Numbered from the stretch's first letter, positions 6,535 through 14,435 are shown. The stretch is 22,047 nt of DNA from Bifidobacteriaceae bacterium (GCA_031279575.1 JAITIG010000102.1:1-22047), one strand, 5' to 3'. The notes: generated from the letters alone by a model not told the origin. Translations and numbers: made by a program.

Positions 6535-7197
6535 GTGCATTCAAGCGATCTCGAGCCTTTGCCCCTGGACTCAATCAACGTGATGATCGTCGACGACCAC
6601 GAGGTGGTCCGGCGCGGCATCGCCGAGGTGGTGGAGCGATCCGATGGCATGCGGGTGGTGGCGGAGGCGGGTTCGGTGGCGGAGGCGCTGCGCCGGGCCG
6701 TGCTGGTCAACCCGCATGTCATCCTGGTGGACTTGCGCCTGCCGGATGGCACCGGGATCGAGTTGATGAAGCAGCTGCAATCGGCCGCGCCGGTGGCCCG
6801 CCCGGTCGTCTTGACGTCTTTCGACGACGATGACGCCTTGGCGGCCGCCCTGGAGGTGGGGGCGGCCGCGTTTTTGCTCAAGTCGGTGCGGGGGGCTGAG
6901 ATCGCCGATGTCATCCGGGCGGTGGCCCAGGGCCGCACGCTGCTCGACGAGCGGACTTTGACCCGGCGCCGGGCCGACCACGAGGACCCGACGGCGGATT
7001 TGACGCCATCGGAGCACAAGGTGTTGGCGCTGATCGGGGAGGGTTTGTCGAACCGCGAGATCGCGGAGCGGCTGGGGGTGGCGGAAAAGACGGTGAAGAA
7101 CCACATCACCTCGCTGTTGGCCAAGATGGGTTTGCAGCGGCGCACGCAGGTGGCCGCCTGGGTGGCGGCCAAGGAGTCGAGTTCCTGGCGCGCCTGA
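6535..7197 (+). CDS. NarL/FixJ-family response regulator (DosR/DevR-like), orphan
   Basis: A two-component response regulator of 220 residues that should bind DNA after phosphorylation. The receiver domain starts INVMIVDDHEVVRRGIAEVVE with acidic pair D20/D21. The phospho-acceptor is D66 in ILVDLRLPDG, the switch Thr/Ser is T94/S95, and the conserved Lys is K116. The LuxR-type helix-turn-helix spans about residues 155-212 (LTPSEHKVLALIGEGLSNRE, then VAEKTVKNHITSLLAKMG, then RRTQVAA). The wording (DDHEVVRRG, EAGSVAEA, RLPDGTGIEL, AEKTVKN, LLAKMGLQRRTQ) is close to mycobacterial DosR/DevR, though the regulon cannot be inferred from that. No histidine kinase lies in the window, so its partner is elsewhere. 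A strong hairpin after the stop and a separate promoter for terC make it monocistronic. Confidence 0.9.
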   Translation: MHSSDLEPLPLDSINVMIVDDHEVVRRGIAEVVERSDGMRVVAEAGSVAEALRRAVLVNPHVILVDLRLPDGTGIELMKQLQSAAPVARPVVLTSFDDDDALAAALEVGAAAFLLKSVRGAEIADVIRAVAQGRTLLDERTLTRRRADHEDPTADLTPSEHKVLALIGEGLSNREIAERLGVAEKTVKNHITSLLAKMGLQRRTQVAAWVAAKESSSWRA

Positions 7198-7229
7198 GCG
7201 CGCCGCGGCTGGCCCGGGGGGCGGCGCGC
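7198..7229 (+). terminator. Strong hairpin after the response regulator
   Basis: Immediately after the stop, GCGCGCCGC (7198-7206) pairs perfectly with GCGGCGCGC (7221-7229), a 9-bp GC stem with a 14-base loop. It lacks a U-tract, as many actinobacterial terminators do. It separates this gene from the terC promoter. Confidence 0.45.
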
Positions 7230-7241
7230 CGCCGCCAGGCG

Positions 7242-7271
7242 TTGCGGCGGCCCGGGCCCAGCGTTTATGAT
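7242..7271 (+). promoter_or_regulatory. Promoter of the terC transcript
   Basis: TATGAT (7266-7271) is the best -10 in the window. TTGCGG (7242-7247) is a plausible -35 at 18-base spacing. Transcription would start about 7278, just ahead of the riboswitch-like leader. Confidence 0.65.
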
Positions 7272-7279
7272 CGGGGCCT

Positions 7280-7430
7280 ATTGGAGGGGAGTATCCCCCA
7301 ACGGGGCTCGTCGTCACCTCGCGCATCGCGCCGGCGAGTCTGGCCCGCGTCCGGCCCTGGCCTGGTGCGCGGGTGGGAGAGACCTTCGGTTGCGCCGTCC
7401 GCCCGGGCGGCGCGGACTAGGTCTGCAAGG
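7280..7430 (+). promoter_or_regulatory. Probable yybP-ykoY (Mn2+) riboswitch in the terC leader
   Basis: The leader of about 160 bases carries the hallmarks of the yybP-ykoY family: GGGGAGTA at 7286-7293 (first conserved loop), CGTCGTCA at 7309-7316, and the second conserved loop GAGAGACCTTC at 7377-7387. This riboswitch senses Mn2+ and commonly controls TerC-family exporters. After the aptamer, AGACCT (7380-7385) is complementary to AGGTCT (7419-7424), which lies three bases before the AAGGGG ribosome site (7427-7432). A GCGCCG/CGGCGC hairpin (7392-7397 with 7408-7413) lies between. A switch acting on translation initiation is therefore plausible. The loop motifs are directly visible; the switching mechanism is inference. 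Confidence 0.75.
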
Positions 7431-7437
7431 GGTGCTC

Positions 7438-8415
7438 GTGGGATTGCCACTGTGGTTTGAGATTGTCTCGTTGGCCGTCATCGGCCTGATTTTGCTGGTC
7501 GACTTGTTGCTGGTGGCGAAACGCCCGCACGAGCCGTCGGTCCGGGAGGCGGGCGCCTGGGTGGCGTTTTACGTCGGTTTGGCGCTGGTGTTCGGGGTTC
7601 TGCTCTGGTTCTTGGCCGACCACCGCTTCGCCACCGAGTTTGTGGCCGGCTGGCTCACCGAGTACAGCTTGAGTTTGGACAATCTGTTTGTGTTTATCCT
7701 GATCATGAGCCAGTTGCGGGTGCCGCGCGTCTACCAGCAGCAAGTTCTGATGGTGGGGATTGTGGTGGCTTTGGTGCTCAGGGCGGTGTTCATTGTGCTG
7801 GGCGCGAAGCTGATTGACAACTTCAGCTGGGTGTTTTACATCTTTGGGGCTTGGCTGCTGTATGTCGCGGTCGGCCAGCTGCGGCCCAGCGAGGAGGTCG
7901 CGGCCGAGAGCCGCGTGGTCCGCTTGGTCGGCAAGCTGGTGCCCATCAGCGGCGAGTTCGACGGCAACCGGTTGACGACGCTGATCGACGGCCGGCGCCA
8001 TCTGACCCCGATGCTGGTGGTGTTCTTGACCATTGGCGCAACCGATCTGCTGTTCGCGCTGGATTCGATTCCGGCTATTTTTGGTTTGACGCGCAGCGCG
8101 TTCATTGTGCTGACCGCGAACATTTTCGCTTTGATGGGTTTGCGGCAGCTGTATTTTCTGCTCGGCGGCCTGCTGCGGCGCCTGGTTTACCTCAATTACG
8201 GGCTGGCGGCCATTTTGGGCTTTATCGGGGTGAAGCTTGTCCTGGGCGCGCTCCATTCGAACGAATTGCCGTTCGTCAACGGCGGCCAGCCCGTCGGGTG
8301 GGCGCCCGAGCTGCCGATCTGGCTGTCGCTGACGGTGATCGCGGCTTGTTTGGCCCTCGCCACCGCGGCCAGCCTGCGGCGGACCGCCCGCCAGGGCGGC
8401 GCCGAGCCGAGCTGA
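7438..8415 (+). CDS. TerC family integral membrane protein (probable Mn2+ exporter)
   Basis: TerC/Alx-type polytopic membrane protein of 325 residues. Members export Mn2+, and some help load metal onto secreted enzymes; the name comes from tellurite-resistance loci. Hydrophobic segments recur (LPLWFEIVSLAVIGLILLVD, a segment around GLALVFGVLLWFLA, and several more to ATAASL near the end). The conserved acidic motifs are SLSLDNLFVFILIM (D81, N82) and TDLLFALDSIPAIFGLT (D203, D209), proposed metal sites. GTG 7438 is preceded by AAGGGG with five-base spacing and gives the usual LPLWFEI start; GTG 7432 is a close alternative. The leader carries a probable Mn2+ riboswitch, supporting manganese as substrate. 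It is convergent with thpR, the stops being only 13 bp apart. Confidence 0.9.
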   Translation: MGLPLWFEIVSLAVIGLILLVDLLLVAKRPHEPSVREAGAWVAFYVGLALVFGVLLWFLADHRFATEFVAGWLTEYSLSLDNLFVFILIMSQLRVPRVYQQQVLMVGIVVALVLRAVFIVLGAKLIDNFSWVFYIFGAWLLYVAVGQLRPSEEVAAESRVVRLVGKLVPISGEFDGNRLTTLIDGRRHLTPMLVVFLTIGATDLLFALDSIPAIFGLTRSAFIVLTANIFALMGLRQLYFLLGGLLRRLVYLNYGLAAILGFIGVKLVLGALHSNELPFVNGGQPVGWAPELPIWLSLTVIAACLALATAASLRRTARQGGAEPS

Positions 8416-8419
8416 GCCT

Positions 8420-8442
8420 GCGGCGCGCTCAGCTGGCGCCGC
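8420..8442. terminator. Hairpin at the terC/thpR convergence
   Basis: GCGGCGC (8420-8426) pairs with GCGCCGC (8436-8442) around a 9-base loop. It overlaps the 3' end of thpR and sits just after the terC stop, so it could terminate both convergent transcripts. No U-tract on either strand. Confidence 0.4.
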
Positions 8443-9010
8443 CCGCCGCCGGCGCGGCCAGGGGCAGGGCGGCCAGGTCGGTGTAGAGGGAGTGGCGGCC
8501 GGGCCCTTGGCCAAGTTGCGACCGCGCCAGCCGCACCTCTCGGACCGGCCAGGTTGGGCCAACGTAGACCGCCAGGGCTTGGAAGGCCAAGCTTGTGGCG
8601 GGGCGGTCGGCGGCGCGGGACAAGGTCAGGTGGGGTCGCGGCCGGCGGCCGGCGGCGCGGGAAGTCCCGCCGGAGCCTGGCCAGGCCGCCGCCGCCGCCC
8701 GCGCCAGCCGCTCGAGCGCGGCCGTGTCGCCGCCCACGCCCACCCAGCCGGTTTTCCGCCCAAACCTGCCCGCGCCGCGCAGCTCCAGGCGAAATTGCCC
8801 GATGCCGTCCAGGTTGGCGGCCAGCTCGGCGGCCAGTTCGGGGATGGCGCCGCCGGGCACCTCGCCGTAGAAGGCGAGCGTGATATGCCAGTTTGCCCGC
8901 GGCTGCAGCGGCGAGGAGCGGTCGGCCCGGGGCCCCAGCGCCGCCGCCAACGCCGTCGAGAGGTGGTCGAGGGCACTGGTCGGGGGGCGCACAGCCGCGA
9001 ACAGCCTCAT
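8429..9010 (-). CDS. thpR: RNA 2',3'-cyclic phosphodiesterase (2'-5' RNA ligase family)
   Basis: A 193-residue 2H-phosphoesterase. The family opens RNA 2',3'-cyclic phosphates and can join tRNA halves through a 2'-5' bond in vitro; the cellular role in bacteria is unclear. The two HxT motifs are H42-T44 (NWHITLAFYGEV) and H127-T129 (RPHLTLSR). The start MRLFAAVRPP matches the usual 'RlFvAv.pP' opening and fixes ATG at 9008-9010, preceded by a GGAAGATGG ribosome site. Length is normal. It is transcribed away from tRNA-Arg on the same strand, with about 140 bp between them. Confidence 0.9.
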   Translation of the reverse strand: MRLFAAVRPPTSALDHLSTALAAALGPRADRSSPLQPRANWHITLAFYGEVPGGAIPELAAELAANLDGIGQFRLELRGAGRFGRKTGWVGVGGDTAALERLARAAAAAWPGSGGTSRAAGRRPRPHLTLSRAADRPATSLAFQALAVYVGPTWPVREVRLARSQLGQGPGRHSLYTDLAALPLAAPAAGGAS

Positions 9011-9071
9011 CCGACCATCTTCCCGCAAGGCGCCCAGATGCCGCCCGCGCCCCCCGGGCCGCCTCGGCCGC

Positions 9072-9087
9072 GGCGCCGGCCGGCGCC
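9072..9087. repeat. Perfect 16-bp palindrome between tRNA-Arg and thpR
   Basis: GGCGCCGGCCGGCGCC is its own reverse complement. On the minus strand it lies about 60 bases past the tRNA 3' end and about 60 bases before the thpR start. It can form a 6-bp stem with a tetraloop, possibly ending the tRNA transcript. It could also be a protein-binding site or simply GC-rich sequence. Confidence 0.4.
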
Positions 9088-9149
9088 GACCCTGCAACTC
9101 GCATCCCACCCAAACGCAGATGTCGCACCAGGTTTGAACTGTCCCACTT

Positions 9150-9225
9150 TGGTGCCCTCGACAGGAATTGAACCTGCGGCCTTCCGCTCCGGAGGCGGAC
9201 GCTCTATCCCCTGAGCTACGAGGGC
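9150..9225 (-). tRNA. tRNA-Arg (anticodon CCG)
   Basis: The minus strand folds as a complete 76-base tRNA including an encoded CCA. The acceptor is GCCCTCG paired with CGAGGGC, the discriminator A is at 9153, and CCA is at 9150-9152. The D arm contains AGCTCAGGGGATAGAGC. The anticodon stem is TCCGC/GCGGA around loop CTCCGGA, giving anticodon CCG (plus-strand positions 9190-9192) that reads CGG. The T arm contains GGTTCAATTCC. argS lies about 790 bp away on the other strand; a tRNA-Arg beside argS is common in actinobacteria. Confidence 0.97.
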
Positions 9226-9227
9226 TG

Positions 9228-9245
9228 GGCCCGGCTGGCCGGGCC
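9228..9245 (-). terminator. Hairpin between the GntR gene and tRNA-Arg
   Basis: GGCCCGG (9228-9234) pairs with CCGGGCC (9239-9245) with a 4-base loop. On the minus strand it follows the regulator's stop and precedes the tRNA 5' end by two bases. It could end the regulator mRNA or be part of the pre-tRNA leader removed by RNase P. Confidence 0.35.
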
Positions 9246-9253
9246 GGGCATCA

Positions 9254-9259
9254 ACTGTA
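9254..9259 (-). promoter_or_regulatory. -10 element of tRNA-Arg
   Basis: On the minus strand this reads TACAGT, a TANNNT -10, preceded by TGG. It lies about 28 bases before the tRNA 5' end and just past the regulator stop. No convincing -35. Confidence 0.4.
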
Positions 9260-9272
9260 CCAGCGCGGCCGC

Positions 9273-9950
9273 TCACGTCCGCATCGACTCGGCCATCTGC
9301 CCCAGGTACCGCTCGATCTCCCGGGCGGCGGCGGGCGCGTCCCCCCGCGCGATGGCCTCGACCAGGTCCTCGTGCGAGTTGCCCTCCTGGCCCAGGTGGC
9401 TGAAGTTGAACCGGATGTTGTCCACCACGGCCCCGAGCACGGTGCAGTAGAGCTCGGCCAGGATGCGGTTGCCGGCCAGCTGGGAGATGTGGCGGTGCAA
9501 GTCCAAGTCCCGCGCCACCATGGCGTCCAAGTCCCCCGAGGCGACGGCCTGGGTGCGCTGGGACAGCAGTTGGCGCAACCGCTCCACCCCGGCCGGCGTG
9601 CGCCGCCGCGCCGCCAGGGAGGCGGACACGATCTCCAAGGCTTGGCGCACCTCCAAAATGTCCCGCTGGGAGGCTCCGGCGAATTGCCGCTCCATCGCGC
9701 TGGGCAGTTCCGAGGTGGCGGTCACATAGGTGCCCGAGCCCTGCCGCCGCTCCAGCAGCCCGGCGTGGACCAGCGATTGGACCGCCTCGCGGACGGTGTT
9801 GCGCCCGGCGCCCGCCATGGCGGCCAGCTCCGGCTCGGTGGGCACGCGCGCCCCCACCGGCCACTCGCCGCACACGATGCGCGCCCGCATGGCCTCGGCG
9901 ACCTGTTCAATCAACCCGGGCCGCCGCTCGGATGCGCCCTCGCCTGCCAC
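9273..9950 (-). CDS. FadR-subfamily GntR transcriptional regulator (FCD effector domain)
   Basis: A 225-residue repressor-type regulator. The N-terminal winged helix-turn-helix (about 11-77) reads [20 protein letters not shown], then [20 protein letters not shown], then [20 protein letters not shown], a clear GntR pattern. The C-terminal FCD domain (about 96-220) should bind a small carboxylate through a metal. Candidate ligands are D148 and H152 in [14 protein letters not shown] and H193 in [14 protein letters not shown]. The fourth position, normally His in '..RRHL', is Tyr (Y215 in EIERYLGQM). GTG 9950 has a GGATGG site; GTG 9968 is a longer alternative. It is divergent from argS with a gap of about 63 bp that contains the argS -10, so it may affect argS, but no clear operator palindrome is visible. 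Effector and target genes are unknown. Confidence 0.88.
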   Translation of the reverse strand: MAGEGASERRPGLIEQVAEAMRARIVCGEWPVGARVPTEPELAAMAGAGRNTVREAVQSLVHAGLLERRQGSGTYVTATSELPSAMERQFAGASQRDILEVRQALEIVSASLAARRRTPAGVERLRQLLSQRTQAVASGDLDAMVARDLDLHRHISQLAGNRILAELYCTVLGAVVDNIRFNFSHLGQEGNSHEDLVEAIARGDAPAAAREIERYLGQMAESMRT

Positions 9951-10001
9951 GGTTCCATCCAAACACACCCCCGCCGGGACCCGCCCCGCCCGGGGCTTGG
10001 C

Positions 10002-10013
10002 TACGATGGCCCG
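10002..10013 (+). promoter_or_regulatory. -10 element and leaderless start of argS
   Basis: TACGAT (10002-10007) followed by six bases and GTG 10014. No Shine-Dalgarno is present before the GTG, so argS is probably leaderless. The site lies in the short gap shared with the divergent GntR gene. Confidence 0.6.
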
Positions 10014-11675
10014 GTGACTCCTGAAGAGCTGGGCCGCGCCGTGGCCGGCGCCTTGGCCCAGGCGGCGCGCGATGCCGCCATCCCCCTCGACCCGGCCGAT
10101 TTGCCCCGCGAGGTCCACTTGGAGCGCCCCAAGCAGCGCCAGCGCGGCGACTGGTTCTCCAACGCGGCCTTGGTGCTGGCCAAGCGGGCGGGCTTGCCGC
10201 CGCGCGAGTTGGCCCAGCGCCTGGCCCCCTACCTGGAGCGCTTGGACGCCATCGCGCAAGTCGAGGTGGCGGGTCCGGGGTTTATCAATTTGACTTTGGA
10301 CAAGGCGGCGGCGGGCGCTTTGGCGCGGCAGATTGTCCAGGCGGGCGGCGCCTACGGCCGCAGTCAAGCGCTGGCGGGGCAGCACGTCAACGTCGAATTC
10401 GTCTCCGCCAACCCAACCGGCCCAGTCCATTTGGCGGGCGCCCGCTGGGCGGCGGTGGGCGACACGCTGAGCCGGCTGCTGGAGGCCCTCGGCGCCAAGG
10501 TCACCCGCGAGTACTACTTCAACGACCACGGCACCCAGATCGACCGCTTCGCGGAGTCGTTGTACGCGGCCGCGAACCACCTGCCCGCCCCGGCGGACGG
10601 CTACGGCGGCCGCTATATCGAGGAGCTGGCGGACGGCATCGCGCGGCAAACCCCGCAGATCGCCCAAATGGGCCGGGCCGAGCAGTTGGAGGCGTTCCGC
10701 GCCCAGGGCACCGAGGCGATGTTCGCCGAGATCAAACGCAGCCTGCATGATTTCGGAGTCGATTTCGACGTCTACTTCCATGAGCAGTCTTTGCACCAGT
10801 CGGGCGCCGTGGCCCGGGCGGTGGAGCAGCTCAAACGCACCGGCGACCTGTATTTGCGGGACGGCGCCTGGTGGCTCGGGTCGACCCGGTTCGGCGACGA
10901 CCGCGACCGCGTGGTGATCAAGCAGGACGGCGCGCCGGCCTACATCGCGGGCGACATCGCCTATTTCCGCGACAAGCGCGAGCGCGGCGCCGACCGGGCG
11001 GTTTACCTGCTGGGGGCCGACCACCACGGCTACATCGCCCGGCTGAAGGCGGGCGCGGCCGCGCTGGGCGACGACCCGGCCCGCGTCGAGGTGCTCATAG
11101 GCCAGATGGTTTTCCTGGTCAAAGACGGCCAGCGGGTCAAAATGTCGAAGCGCGCGGGCACTGTGGTGACCTTGGAGGACCTGGTCGAGGCGATCGGTTT
11201 GGACGCCGCCCGCTACGCCCTGGTGCGCTCGTCGATCGACTCGAACCTTGAGATCGACTTGGACTTGTGGGCCTCAAGAACCAATGACAACCCGGTCTTC
11301 TACGTCCAGTACGCCCACGCCCGCACGGCCGCGGTGGCGCGCAACGCGGCCGCCGCCGGGCTGGCGCGCGAGCCGGATTTCGCCCCGGCCGCCTTGTCCC
11401 ACCCCTCCGAGGGCGCGCTGCTGGGGCACCTGGCCGGCTTCCCGGGGGCGGTCGAGGAGGCGGCCCGCTTCCGCGAGCCGCACCGCGTGGCGCGCTATTT
11501 GGAGCGCCTGGCCTCCGCCTACCACAAGTGGTACGACAAGTGCCGGGTCATCCCGCTGGCGGGCGAGCCGGTCAGCCAGGCCCACCGCGCCCGCCTGTGG
11601 TTGAATGACGCCACCACCCAGGTTTTGGCCAACGGCTTGGGCTTGCTGGGCGTGGCCGCGCCGGAAAGGATGTGA
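10014..11675 (+). CDS. argS: Arginyl-tRNA synthetase
   Basis: Class I aminoacyl-tRNA synthetase charging tRNA-Arg with arginine, 553 residues (family norm). An N-terminal Add-1 type domain begins [10 protein letters not shown]. The nucleotide-binding signature is [19 protein letters not shown], where the HIGH motif is HLAG (139-142), a variant seen in actinobacterial ArgS as HLGG. KMSK is intact at 376-379 in RVKMSKRAG. The C-terminal anticodon-binding domain ends [15 protein letters not shown]. The GTG start is set by the conserved N-terminus and the leaderless promoter. The stop is one base before lysA, so argS and lysA are co-transcribed, as in Mycobacterium and Corynebacterium. A tRNA-Arg(CCG) gene lies nearby. 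Confidence 0.96.
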   Translation: MTPEELGRAVAGALAQAARDAAIPLDPADLPREVHLERPKQRQRGDWFSNAALVLAKRAGLPPRELAQRLAPYLERLDAIAQVEVAGPGFINLTLDKAAAGALARQIVQAGGAYGRSQALAGQHVNVEFVSANPTGPVHLAGARWAAVGDTLSRLLEALGAKVTREYYFNDHGTQIDRFAESLYAAANHLPAPADGYGGRYIEELADGIARQTPQIAQMGRAEQLEAFRAQGTEAMFAEIKRSLHDFGVDFDVYFHEQSLHQSGAVARAVEQLKRTGDLYLRDGAWWLGSTRFGDDRDRVVIKQDGAPAYIAGDIAYFRDKRERGADRAVYLLGADHHGYIARLKAGAAALGDDPARVEVLIGQMVFLVKDGQRVKMSKRAGTVVTLEDLVEAIGLDAARYALVRSSIDSNLEIDLDLWASRTNDNPVFYVQYAHARTAAVARNAAAAGLAREPDFAPAALSHPSEGALLGHLAGFPGAVEEAARFREPHRVARYLERLASAYHKWYDKCRVIPLAGEPVSQAHRARLWLNDATTQVLANGLGLLGVAAPERM

Positions 11676-11676
11676 C

Positions 11677-13095
11677 ATGCCCACCCATGAGGCGGGCGCT
11701 TTGCACGCCCAGCTCCAAGCCCCGGCCTGGTTGGAGGTCCCCAGGGACGTCAACGCCTTGCTGCGGCCGTTGTGGCCGCGCACCGCCTTCAAAGCGGACG
11801 ATGCCGTGCTCCAGGTGGGCGGCATCGCCGCGCCCGAGTTGGCCCGCCAGGTGGGCACCCCCGCCTACATTGTGGACGAGGCCGATTTCCGGGGCCGGGC
11901 GCTGGAGTTCAAGAACGCCTTTGAGGCGGCTTTCGCGCCGCTGGGCGGCGCCCGCGTCCATTACGCCGCCAAAGCCTTGATCACCATCGGGGTGGCGGGC
12001 TGGCTGGCGCAGGACGGCTTGGCTTTGGATGTCTGCTCGGAGGGGGAGTTGGAGATCGCTTTGCGCGCCGGGGTGGCGCCGGAGCTGATCACCGCGCACG
12101 GCTCGAACAAGCCGGACGCCTATCTGGCGCGGGCCTTGGCGGCCGGGGCGGGCCGGATTGTGGTGGATTCGCTGCCGGAGATCGACCAGGTGGCGCGCTT
12201 GGCCCGGGCGGGCGGCTCCGGTCCGGCGCCGGTCATGCTGCGCTGCTCGATCGGCATCGAGGCCCACACCCACGAGTTCATCGCCACCTCCCACGAGGAC
12301 CAGAAATTTGGCCTCTCGGCGGCGGACGGCTCGGTCTTGGAGGCGGCGCGGCGGGTGGCGGCGGCGCCCGAGTTGGCTTTGCTGGGTTTGCATTCCCACA
12401 TTGGCTCGCAGATCTTCGATGTGGCGGCCTTCGCCCAGGCGATTGAGCGGTTGGGGGGGCTGACGGCGCGGGTGGAGGCCGATTTGGCGGCCAGCCTGCC
12501 GGAGCTGGGGTTGGGCGGCGGTTTTGGCGTGGCCTACACCACCGGCCACGACCCGATGCCTGTGCCGCGGGTGGCGCGGGGCATGGCGGATCTGGTGGGC
12601 CGGGTTTGCGGGCGCTATGGGATCGCGCCGCCGCATGTCACGGTCGAGCCGGGCCGGGCCATCGCCGGCCCCGCCGGGATCACCTTGTACACGGTGGGCG
12701 TGGTCAAACCGGTGGCTTTGGCTGGCGGGCTGTCCCGGCTGTATGTCTCGGTGGATGGCGGCATGAGCGACAACATCCGCGCCGCCTTGTACGGCGCGGA
12801 CTACTCGGCCACCTTGGCCTCGCGCCGCTCCCAGGCCCCGCCCAGGCTGGCCCGGGTGGTCGGGATCCACTGCGAGTCCGGGGACATTGTGGTCAAAGAC
12901 GAGTATTTGCCGGCTGACATCGCGCCGGGCGATCTTCTGGCGGTCCCGGTGACGGGCGCGTATTGCCATTCGATGGCGTCGAATTACAACCAAACGCCCC
13001 GCCCGCCGGTGGTGGCGGTGCGCGACGGGTTGGCGGCTGTCCTGGTCAGGCGCGAGACCGCCGCCGATCTGCTGGCCCGCGACCTGTACGCTTGA
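11677..13095 (+). CDS. lysA: Diaminopimelate decarboxylase
   Basis: PLP enzyme that decarboxylates meso-diaminopimelate to lysine, the last step of lysine synthesis. It has 472 residues, normal for actinobacterial LysA. The PLP lysine is K99 in HYAAKALITIGVAGWL. The glycine-rich and active-site segments LGLHSHIGSQI, GGGFGVAY and VEPGRAIAGPAG bind the cofactor phosphate. HCESGDIVVKDEYLP carries the active-site Cys (C399) donated across the dimer. ATG 11677 follows the argS stop by one base and has GGAAAGGA at 11662-11669. hom begins 36 bp downstream. This is the conserved argS-lysA-hom order. Confidence 0.96.
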   Translation: MPTHEAGALHAQLQAPAWLEVPRDVNALLRPLWPRTAFKADDAVLQVGGIAAPELARQVGTPAYIVDEADFRGRALEFKNAFEAAFAPLGGARVHYAAKALITIGVAGWLAQDGLALDVCSEGELEIALRAGVAPELITAHGSNKPDAYLARALAAGAGRIVVDSLPEIDQVARLARAGGSGPAPVMLRCSIGIEAHTHEFIATSHEDQKFGLSAADGSVLEAARRVAAAPELALLGLHSHIGSQIFDVAAFAQAIERLGGLTARVEADLAASLPELGLGGGFGVAYTTGHDPMPVPRVARGMADLVGRVCGRYGIAPPHVTVEPGRAIAGPAGITLYTVGVVKPVALAGGLSRLYVSVDGGMSDNIRAALYGADYSATLASRRSQAPPRLARVVGIHCESGDIVVKDEYLPADIAPGDLLAVPVTGAYCHSMASNYNQTPRPPVVAVRDGLAAVLVRRETAADLLARDLYA

Positions 13096-13131
13096 GTTTT
13101 GGGCCGCCTCGACAGTGAGGAGTTTGTTGCA

Positions 13132-14430
13132 GTGACTGATCCAGTTCGCGTGGCCGTGCTCGGCTGCGGCACGGTGGGCAGCGAGGTGGTGCGGCTGCTG
13201 CGGGATTCGGCCCCCGATTTGGCCTCCCGGGTGGGCGCCCCGTTGGAGTTGGTGGGCGTGGCGGTGCTCGACCCAAGCCTGCCTGCGCCGGTGGCGGGCC
13301 TGGACCGGGGGTTGCTGACGGGCGATCCGGTCGCTTTGGCCCAGCGGGCCGATGTGGTGGTCGAGTTGATGGGCGGCATCGAGGTGGCCCGCGCGGCGGT
13401 GTTGGCGGCCTTCGGCGCGGGCGCCTCGGTGGTGACGGCGAACAAGGCCCTGCTGGGTTTGCTGGGGCCGGAGTTGTTCGCCGCGGCGGCGCGGGCGGGC
13501 GTCGAGATCTACTATGAGGCCGCGGTGGGGGGCGCTATCCCCATTTTGCGGCCGATCCGCGAGTCTTTGGCCGGCGATTCGATCACCCGCATCTTGGGGA
13601 TTGTCAACGGCACCACCAACTATGTGCTTGACCGCATGGCGCGGGAGGGTTTGGACCTGGCCCAGGTGGTGCGCCAGGCGCAGGACTTGGGCTACGCCGA
13701 GGCCGACCCGTCGGCGGACATCGACGGGTACGATGCCGCCTCCAAAGCCGCGATTTTGGCCTCCTTGGCTTTCCACACCAGGGTTTCGGCGAACGAGGTT
13801 TACCGCGAGGGGATCGGCCAGATCACCCAGGCGGATGTGGCGGCGGCGGCGGCCACGGGCCATGTGGTCAAGCTGCTGGCCATCGTCGAGCGGTTGGGCG
13901 CGGCCGGTGTGATCGCCCGGGTGCACCCGGCGCTGGTGCCGGAGAGCCACCCGCTGGCCTCGGTCCGCGGCGCTTTCAACGCCATCTACGTCCAGGCGGA
14001 GGCGGCGGGCGAGTTGATGTTCTACGGGCGCGGGGCGGGCGGCCGGCCGACGGCATCGGCCGTGGTGGGGGATTTGGTGACGGTGGCCCGCCACCGGGTG
14101 TCGGGGGGTTTGGGCCCGGGCGAGTCCCACTACCTGGACCTGCCCGTCTTGCCGGTGGGCCAGGCGGTGACCCGGTTCCAGATCCGCTTGCTGGTCAAGG
14201 ACCAGCCGGGGGTGCTGGCGGGGGTCTCGCGGGTGATCGCGGCCGAGGGCGTGTCGATCGAGACTGTGCGGCAAACGGCCGGCGATGGGGCCAACGGCGT
14301 CGAGTTGGCCACTTTGACGGTGGTGACGCACAAAGCCGAGGAGGCCGCCCTGCAGCGCGTTGTGGCGGCTTTGGCGGGCGAGGCCACAGTTGCCGCTGTG
14401 GCCGGTGTGATCCGGGTCGAGGGGGAGTAG
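13132..14430 (+). CDS. hom: Homoserine dehydrogenase
   Basis: Reduces aspartate-semialdehyde to homoserine, the branch point to threonine and methionine. The 432-residue protein has an N-terminal NAD(P) motif VAVLGCGTVGSEVVRLL (G11-G16), VVTANKALL (K105), the family signature GAIPILRPIRESL with GIVNGTTNYVLDRM, and the catalytic segment ADIDGYDAASKAAILA (K205). A C-terminal ACT domain (about 350-425, starting RLLVKDQPGVLAGVSRVI) implies feedback control, probably by threonine. GTG 13132 is chosen for the GAGGAG site (13117-13122) and the canonical VRVAVLGCG opening. thrB starts five bases after the stop; thrC, usually between them in mycobacteria and corynebacteria, is not here. Confidence 0.95.
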   Translation: MTDPVRVAVLGCGTVGSEVVRLLRDSAPDLASRVGAPLELVGVAVLDPSLPAPVAGLDRGLLTGDPVALAQRADVVVELMGGIEVARAAVLAAFGAGASVVTANKALLGLLGPELFAAAARAGVEIYYEAAVGGAIPILRPIRESLAGDSITRILGIVNGTTNYVLDRMAREGLDLAQVVRQAQDLGYAEADPSADIDGYDAASKAAILASLAFHTRVSANEVYREGIGQITQADVAAAAATGHVVKLLAIVERLGAAGVIARVHPALVPESHPLASVRGAFNAIYVQAEAAGELMFYGRGAGGRPTASAVVGDLVTVARHRVSGGLGPGESHYLDLPVLPVGQAVTRFQIRLLVKDQPGVLAGVSRVIAAEGVSIETVRQTAGDGANGVELATLTVVTHKAEEAALQRVVAALAGEATVAAVAGVIRVEGE

Positions 14431-14435
14431 GCGCT

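Noticed and set aside
8492..9214. Plus-strand open frames across the thpR-tRNA region
   Set aside because: They are antisense to a gene with two intact HxT motifs and to a complete tRNA.
9150..9225. tRNA-Arg as an integration (att) site
   Set aside because: No integrase and no direct repeat of the tRNA 3' end is visible in the window.
9951..11027. Minus-strand extension of the GntR frame by more than 350 codons into argS
   Set aside because: The extension is antisense to argS coding sequence and shows no homology; the regulator's own fold starts at about residue 11 after GTG 9950.
11572..14331. Very long open frame on the minus strand opposite lysA and hom
   Set aside because: It is antisense to two certain genes. 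The translation is Arg/Gln/His/Pro-rich with no domain, as expected for antisense frames in sequence of this GC content.
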